DNA from: an uncultured Eubacteriales bacterium
GTDB taxonomy: Bacteria; Bacillota; Clostridia; Oscillospirales; Oscillospiraceae
NCBI GenBank assembly: GCA_900552725.1
Contig: USAT01000058.1
Location: 1-11,595 of the forward strand
Reading direction: 5' to 3'
Length of the DNA stretch: 11,595 nucleotides
Shown: piece by piece, positions 8,630 to 11,595 of the stretch
How the letters are laid out: the number at the start of each line of letters is the position of its first letter
Numbering within the stretch: position 1 is the first letter of the stretch
The notes under the pieces: model-generated
What the model was told of the DNA's origin: nothing
Seen by the model: only the letters and a program-made list of their open reading frames with translations
Databases searched by the model: none
Program-made: the position numbers and the translations under genes

Positions 8630-8806
8630 TTATTTCGTCTGCTTCCCCAGCACGATCTGTCCGTGCTCCTTCTCATAGGCCGCGACGCAGTCACGGATCA
8701 GAATATTGATCTGGCTGTTGGCGGAGCGGCCCTCATAATCCGCCACGACGTGTAATTTATCCAGCATCTCCGTGTCAATGCGGATGGAAAGACTTTTGAT
8801 CGCCAT
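8630..8806 (-). CDS. Small Arc-type ribbon-helix-helix DNA-binding protein
   Basis: A 58-residue frame reads MAIKSLSIRI-DTEMLDKLHVVADYEGRSA-NSQINILIRDCVAAYEKEHG and then a short polar tail. The beta strand (about 3-10), helix A (about 12-24), a turn with Gly26-Arg27-Ser28 and helix B (about 30-47) match Arc/MetJ-type ribbon-helix-helix regulators, which bind DNA as dimers through the strand. GGGAGGAG just upstream of the ATG, within the short gap, is a strong ribosome binding site. The gene follows the XRE regulator by 13 bases, so the two are surely one transcript. No toxin partner is visible next to it. It is more likely a regulator from a mobile element than half of a toxin-antitoxin pair. 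Confidence 0.85.
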   Translation of the reverse strand: MAIKSLSIRIDTEMLDKLHVVADYEGRSANSQINILIRDCVAAYEKEHGQIVLGKQTK

Positions 8807-8819
8807 ACGCTCCTCCCAT

Positions 8820-9050
8820 CTATTTCACCCGGCCCTTTGGATAGGGCCGCATATCGTCCGTGCGCCCCAGCAAGTAGTCGGTGGATACACAATAATAATC
8901 GGCCAGCGTGAGCAAATGGCGCAGCGGGAGTGCCCGTTTGCCCAGCTCATAATTGCTGTATACCCGCTGGTCGATCCCCAGCAGGGCTGCCACCTGCTTC
9001 TGCGCCAGATCATGATCCTCGCGCAGGTCCTTTAGTCTTGGGATGTACAA
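8820..9050 (-). CDS. XRE-family helix-turn-helix repressor
   Basis: A 76-residue regulator is read from a TTG start: MYIPRLKDLREDHDLAQKQ, then AALLGIDQRVYSNYELGKRALP and LLTLADYYCVSTDYLLGRT. This is the standard five-helix HTH_3 fold with helix 2 at about 17-24 and recognition helix at about 28-36. TTG 9050 is preferred because GAGGTGAT (9055-9062) lies four bases upstream and the family usually begins MYI(P/S)RI(K/R)DLRED. An ATG at 9056 overlaps the ribosome binding site, and an ATG at 9107 has none and would add 19 unconserved residues. It is co-transcribed with the RHH gene and divergent from a small plus-strand gene, with palindromic sites between them, as in phage or ICE control switches. 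Autoregulation is inferred. Confidence 0.9.
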   Translation of the reverse strand: MYIPRLKDLREDHDLAQKQVAALLGIDQRVYSNYELGKRALPLRHLLTLADYYCVSTDYLLGRTDDMRPYPKGRVK

Positions 9051-9054
9051 AAGC

Positions 9055-9062
9055 ATCACCTC
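9055..9062 (-). promoter_or_regulatory. Ribosome binding site deciding the TTG start of the XRE gene
   Basis: On the minus strand GAGGTGAT precedes TTG 9050 by four bases. It overlaps the in-frame ATG at 9056-9054, which therefore cannot be the efficient start. The same GAGGTGATC string occurs in front of the divergent gene at 9130-9138, so both sides of the switch use the same leader motif. Confidence 0.65.
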
Positions 9063-9069
9063 AAGAGCA

Positions 9070-9075
9070 TTATAT
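9070..9075 (-). promoter_or_regulatory. -10 box of the XRE-RHH operon
   Basis: On the minus strand TATAAT (9075-9070) is a perfect -10 hexamer, about 20 bases ahead of the TTG start. No clear -35 TTGACA is found 16-19 bases upstream, where the TACTAT-N6-ATAGTA palindrome lies instead. A bound repressor would therefore cover the promoter. Confidence 0.65.
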
Positions 9076-9076
9076 G

Positions 9077-9119
9077 TACTATCAAAGAATAGTATTGATT
9101 TCACCATCGAATGATAGTA
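9077..9119. promoter_or_regulatory. Paired operator-like palindromes in the divergent region
   Basis: TACTAT (9077-9082), six bases, and ATAGTA (9089-9094) make an 18-bp perfect inverted repeat. A second, degenerate copy with the same geometry is CACCAT (9102-9107), six bases, ATAGTA (9114-9119), starting 25 bases further on. The first overlaps the likely -35 zone of the XRE operon and the second lies just upstream of the divergent gene. They are plausible XRE or RHH binding sites; binding is inferred, not shown. Confidence 0.6.
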
Positions 9120-9140
9120 AAACGGTCATGAGGTGATCAA

Positions 9141-9317
9141 ATGGAGCCATATCAGAAAATGTATCTCACCCTTTTCGCCGCCACGGAGGATGTGCTGGAG
9201 CTGCTGGATGCCGATCCCGCCGCCTTCCGGGAATCCCTTCTGCCTGCCAGGATCCAGGCGCGGCTGACGCAGGCCCAGCAGCTATGCGAGGACATCTATG
9301 TAGAGAACGGCACGTAA
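9141..9317 (+). CDS. 58-residue uncharacterised protein divergent from the XRE regulator
   Basis: The frame starts at ATG 9141 with a strong GAGGTGATC ribosome binding site (9130-9138) close upstream and ends at TAA. The protein begins MEPYQKMYLTLFAATEDVLE and continues as an acidic, mostly helical chain ending in AQQLCEDIYVENGT. The pattern, with an N-terminal YQKMYxxLF, an internal leucine-rich helix and a final E(D/E)xY segment, resembles a small uncharacterised family I recall from Clostridia prophages and integrative elements. No enzymatic motif, signal peptide or membrane helix is seen. Its position opposite an XRE repressor, with shared operators, suggests it is expressed when the repressor is relieved. 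A shared bidirectional terminator starts at its stop codon. Confidence 0.75.
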   Translation: MEPYQKMYLTLFAATEDVLELLDADPAAFRESLLPARIQARLTQAQQLCEDIYVENGT

Positions 9318-9352
9318 AAAAGGCAGCCTGTCCGGCGGACAGGCTGCCTTTT
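9318..9352. terminator. Bidirectional intrinsic terminator between the small gene and typA
   Basis: A 16-bp perfect stem, AAAAGGCAGCCTGTCC (9318-9333) and GGACAGGCTGCCTTTT (9337-9352), with a three-base loop, starts at the stop codon of the plus-strand gene and ends four bases from the typA stop codon. A and T tracts flank it, so it can end both convergent transcripts. Confidence 0.92.
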
Positions 9353-9356
9353 ATGC

Positions 9357-11186
9357 TCAGTTCTTCTTGCCGTGCTGGGCCTTCATGCGGCGCTCGTGAT
9401 TCAGGATGGTCTTGCGGATGCGGAGGTTCTTGGGGGTGACCTCCAGCAGTTCGTCGTCCGCCAGGAACTCCAGGCATTGCTCCAGGCTCATCTTCCGGGG
9501 CGGCACCAGACGCAGGGCGTCGTCGCTGCCGGCGGCGCGGGTGTTGGTGAGCTGCTTCTTCTTGCAGACGTTCACCACGATGTCCTCCTGCTTGGGGCTG
9601 ACACCCACCACCATGCCCTCGTACACACCCACGTTGGCGCCGATGAACAGCACGCCGCGCTCCTGGGCGTTGAACAGGCCGTAGGTGATGGACTCGCCGG
9701 TCTCGCTGGCCACCAGAGAGCCGGTGTTGCGGCGGGTCAGCTCACCCTTATAGGGGGCATAGCTGTCAAACACGCTGGCCATGATGCCCTCGCCCCGGGT
9801 GTCGGTCAGAAATTCGTTGCGATAGCCGAACAGGCCGCGGCTGGGGACAAGAAATTCCACCTTCATGCGGTTGCCGATGGGGGTCATCTCCGTCAGGTCG
9901 GCCTTGCGGGCACCCAGCTTCTCGATGACGGCGCCCACGCTCTCGCTGGGCACGTCCACCACCAGGCGCTCGATGGGCTCACACTTCTTGCCGTCGATGG
10001 TCTGGTACAGCACACGGGGGGGAGACACCTGGAACTCATACCCCTCGCGGCGCATGGTCTCGATCAGGATGGACAGGCTCATCTCGCCGCGGCCCGCCAC
10101 GTTGAAGGCGTCCATGACGCCGTCGATCTCGCTGACCCGGAGGGACACGTCCTTCAGCGTTTCACGCCACAGACGGTCGCGCAGCTGGCGGGAGGTGACG
10201 AACTTGCCCTCGCGTCCGGCGAAGGGACTGTCGTTGACGGAGAAGGTCATCTCCACCGTGGGGGCGGAGATCTTCACGAAGGGCAGGGGCTCCACGCAGG
10301 TGGGCGCGCAGATGGTGTCGCCGATGGTGATGTCGCCGATGCCGCTGAGGGCGATGATGTTGCCGGCGGTAGCCTCGGTGATGGGCACCTTGCCCAGGCC
10401 CGCGAACTCGTACATGCTGACGGCCTTGGCCTTCTTGGCGGGCGCCTCGGGATCGTGGTAGTTGCACACCGCGATCTCCTGGTTCTGCTTCAGCACGCCC
10501 CGCTCGATGCGGCCGATGGCGATACGGCCCACGAACTCGTTGTAGTCGATAGCGCTGACCAGCATCTGGAAGGGCTGGTCAAGGTCGGCCTCCGGCGCGG
10601 GGATATAGTCCAGAATGGTGTCGAACAGCGGCTTCAGGTCAGTGCCCACCACGTCGGGGGAGTAGCTGGCGGTGCCGTTGCGGGCAGAGCAGAACAGCAT
10701 GGGGCTGTCCAGCTGCTCGGGGGTGGCGTCCAGATCCAGCAGCAGCTCCAGCACCTCGTCGATGACCTCGTGGATGCGCTGGTCGGGCCGGTCGATCTTG
10801 TTGATGACCACGATGACACGGTGGCCCAGCTCCAGGGCACGGCTCAGCACGAAGCGGGTCTGGGGCATAGGACCCTCGGCGGCATCCACCAGCAGGATGA
10901 CGCCGTTGACCATCTTCAGGATGCGCTCCACCTCGCCGCCGAAGTCGGCGTGGCCCGGGGTGTCCACGATGTTGATCTTGGTGTCGCCGTACTGGATGGC
11001 GGTGTTCTTGGCCAGGATGGTGATGCCGCGCTCACGCTCCAGGTCGTTGGAGTCCATGACGCGCTCCACGGTCTCCTGATTCTCACGGTATACGCCGCCC
11101 TGCTTCAGCATTTGATCCACCAGCGTGGTCTTGCCGTGGTCAACGTGGGCGATAATGGCGACGTTTCTCAACTTTTCGTTCTGCAA
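9357..11186 (-). CDS. typA: Ribosome-associated translational GTPase TypA/BipA
   Basis: The 609-residue GTPase of the EF-G/LepA group binds the 70S ribosome and supports ribosome assembly and stress growth. From the chosen start the N-terminus is MQNEKLRNVAIIAHVDHGKTT with the G1 loop at 13-21, RGIT of G2 at 53-56, DTPGHADF of G3 at 75-82 and NKID of G4 at 119-122. A beta-barrel domain 2 (about 200-300), EF-G-like domains and the BipA-specific C-terminal domain follow, ending in a basic tail. TTG 11186 is chosen over a longer frame to 11273 because AGAAAGGGG (11196-11204) lies nine bases upstream and the protein then matches family length. It has its own promoter and a shared terminator, so it is probably monocistronic. 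Nothing is broken. Confidence 0.96.
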   Translation of the reverse strand: MQNEKLRNVAIIAHVDHGKTTLVDQMLKQGGVYRENQETVERVMDSNDLERERGITILAKNTAIQYGDTKINIVDTPGHADFGGEVERILKMVNGVILLVDAAEGPMPQTRFVLSRALELGHRVIVVINKIDRPDQRIHEVIDEVLELLLDLDATPEQLDSPMLFCSARNGTASYSPDVVGTDLKPLFDTILDYIPAPEADLDQPFQMLVSAIDYNEFVGRIAIGRIERGVLKQNQEIAVCNYHDPEAPAKKAKAVSMYEFAGLGKVPITEATAGNIIALSGIGDITIGDTICAPTCVEPLPFVKISAPTVEMTFSVNDSPFAGREGKFVTSRQLRDRLWRETLKDVSLRVSEIDGVMDAFNVAGRGEMSLSILIETMRREGYEFQVSPPRVLYQTIDGKKCEPIERLVVDVPSESVGAVIEKLGARKADLTEMTPIGNRMKVEFLVPSRGLFGYRNEFLTDTRGEGIMASVFDSYAPYKGELTRRNTGSLVASETGESITYGLFNAQERGVLFIGANVGVYEGMVVGVSPKQEDIVVNVCKKKQLTNTRAAGSDDALRLVPPRKMSLEQCLEFLADDELLEVTPKNLRIRKTILNHERRMKAQHGKKN

Positions 11187-11195
11187 AGGTAAAAA

Positions 11196-11204
11196 CCCCT
11201 TTCT
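11196..11204 (-). promoter_or_regulatory. Ribosome binding site supporting the TTG start of typA
   Basis: On the minus strand AGAAAGGGG lies nine bases before TTG 11186. No other start codon in frame has a comparable site. The alternative start at 11273 would lie upstream of the predicted promoter -10 and so outside the transcript. Confidence 0.7.
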
Positions 11205-11231
11205 CTTGGGTATAATTTCATTAACCTTGCT

Positions 11232-11260
11232 ATTATATGCCCTGCTCCTCCCGATTGCAA
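11232..11260 (-). promoter_or_regulatory. Sigma-A promoter of typA
   Basis: On the minus strand TTGCAA (11260-11255) and a perfect TATAAT (11237-11232) are spaced by 17 bases. Transcription would begin near 11225 and give a leader of about 38 bases before the TTG start. Confidence 0.82.
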
Positions 11261-11291
11261 GAGGTTTCGCCAACTTTTTCTGCGGTTTCCG

Positions 11292-11321
11292 TTGACAAAT
11301 GCGCGGGCAATGGAGTAAAAT
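11292..11321 (+). promoter_or_regulatory. Sigma-A promoter in front of the first tRNA-Arg relic
   Basis: A perfect TTGACA (11292-11297) and TAAAAT (11316-11321) are 18 bases apart. The predicted start is a few bases ahead of the tRNA-like block at 11335. This is the position expected for the promoter of a once intact tRNA gene, and it is divergent from the typA promoter. Confidence 0.8.
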
Positions 11322-11334
11322 ACAACTTACATAT

Positions 11335-11373
11335 GCCTCCGTAGCTCAGTTGTATAGAGCGACCGCCTCCTAA
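11335..11373 (+). pseudogene. tRNA-Arg(CCT) 5'-half relic, copy 1
   Basis: The block reads as tRNA positions 1-38: acceptor GCCTCCG, TA, D-stem GCTC/GAGC (11344-11347/11357-11360), anticodon stem ACCGC and loop CTCCTAA with anticodon CCT at 11369-11371. After the loop the sequence continues AAGAACCGACC, which cannot pair with the stem, and no T-arm or CGGAGGC acceptor 3' strand follows. The D-loop GG is changed to GT. It is therefore a truncated, non-functional tRNA gene that has kept a strong promoter. Confidence 0.8.
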
Positions 11374-11418
11374 AAGAACCGACCTGATTTCAACTAGCAA
11401 AAACCAATCTTCATATAT

Positions 11419-11457
11419 GCCTCCGTACCTCACCGGGATAGAGGGCCCGCCTCCTAA
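11419..11457 (+). pseudogene. tRNA-Arg(CCT) 5'-half relic, copy 2
   Basis: Its start is 84 bases after that of copy 1 and it shares the flanking CATAT and acceptor strand GCCTCCG. The D-stem is CCTC/GAGG (11428-11431/11441-11444), the D-loop keeps GGG, the anticodon stem 5' strand is CCCGC and the loop CTCCTAA with CCT at 11453-11455. The 3' continuation GGTTGCGTTACAACGG does not complete the anticodon stem, although it forms a small GTTG/CAAC hairpin of its own. No T-arm or acceptor partner is seen before the next promoter. It has no clear promoter of its own. Confidence 0.78.
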
Positions 11458-11500
11458 GGTTGCGTTACAACGGCCACCTCAAAAAAAACTAAATAAGGGA

Positions 11501-11529
11501 TTGCAGTTCGACTTTGATCGGGCTATAAT
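11501..11529 (+). promoter_or_regulatory. Sigma-A promoter of the third tRNA-Arg copy
   Basis: TTGCAG (11501-11506) and a perfect TATAAT (11524-11529) are separated by 17 bases and end 14 bases before the first tRNA base. This is textbook spacing for a directly transcribed tRNA gene. Confidence 0.85.
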
Positions 11530-11543
11530 CATATATCAGACAC

Positions 11544-11595
11544 GTCCATATAGCTCAGCTGGATAGAGCACTCGCCTCCTAAGCGGCAGATGGTT
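11544..11595 (+). tRNA. tRNA-Arg, anticodon CCT (3' truncated by the window end)
   Basis: The cloverleaf starts with acceptor GTCCATA, then TA, D-stem GCTC/GAGC (11553-11556/11566-11569) with loop AGCTGGATA, anticodon stem CTCGC/GCGGC (11571-11575/11583-11587) and loop CTCCTAA. The anticodon CCT (11578-11580) decodes AGG as arginine. The outermost anticodon-stem pair is C-C and the next is U-G, so the stem is weaker than normal. The variable and T regions run off the window, so the 3' acceptor strand (expected TATGGAC) could not be checked. Confidence 0.85.

Noticed and set aside
8630..9050. XRE plus RHH pair as a toxin-antitoxin system
   Set aside because: Both proteins are DNA-binding and neither shows a toxin fold; the divergent 58-residue protein has no RelE, MazF, HipA or similar motif. 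A regulatory switch fits better.
9372..11192. Long plus-strand open frame of 606 codons opposite typA
   Set aside because: It mirrors typA exactly, is rich in Gly/His/Leu/Ala repeats and has no ribosome binding site or recognisable motif.
11187..11273. N-terminal extension of typA to 11273
   Set aside because: It begins upstream of the predicted -10 box, has no ribosome binding site and adds residues not found in TypA proteins.
11335..11457. Copies 1 and 2 as complete tRNA genes or as a CRISPR-like repeat array
   Set aside because: Neither has a T-arm or 3' acceptor strand, and the two units diverge in sequence and spacing, unlike CRISPR repeats.

Overview
The window looks like chromosome from a GC-rich, low-oxygen Clostridia lineage, most likely an Oscillospirales gut bacterium. 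This is inferred from strongly GC-biased third codon positions, a pgk-tpiA-gpmI glycolytic cluster, a SpoIIQ-like sporulation protein, a DUF4349 lipoprotein and typical Firmicutes promoters and terminators. The species cannot be named from the sequence alone.

Left part (1-3707, all +): the last 30 codons of phosphoglycerate kinase, then triosephosphate isomerase, cofactor-independent phosphoglycerate mutase and a divergent GpsA-type glycerol-3-phosphate dehydrogenase, closed by a strong intrinsic terminator. The first three enzymes are consecutive or near-consecutive steps of lower glycolysis. GpsA would draw dihydroxyacetone phosphate, the TpiA substrate, into phospholipid precursor synthesis. 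The 169-base pgk-tpiA spacer is densely folded.

Middle part (3710-8545): a membrane-anchored M23/LytM protein resembling SpoIIQ (+), a 110-bp noncoding element with perfect 15-bp inverted ends, a terminator, and a DUF4349 lipoprotein (+). A shared bidirectional terminator separates these from a convergent 880-residue P2A-type cation ATPase (-). The ATPase has a full upstream control region: a sigma-A promoter, a yybP-ykoY-type manganese riboswitch aptamer and an intrinsic terminator. It is therefore predicted to be a Mn2+-induced Mn2+ (or Ca2+) exporter.

Right part (8546-11595): a small accessory control module with an XRE repressor followed by an Arc-type ribbon-helix-helix protein (-), divergent from a 58-residue protein (+). 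The divergent region holds a TACTAT-N6-ATAGTA palindrome and a degenerate second copy. A bidirectional terminator separates this module from typA/bipA (-), which appears to start at TTG and has its own promoter. Divergent from typA is an array of three tRNA-Arg(CCT) 5' halves. The first two break off at the anticodon loop. The third, with its own promoter, runs off the window and is probably the live gene. The array reads best as scars at an integration hot spot.

The most notable items are the tRNA 5'-half array, the Mn2+ riboswitch-ATPase unit and the XRE/RHH/small-protein switch. Family assignments are from recognisable motifs; no database search was possible.
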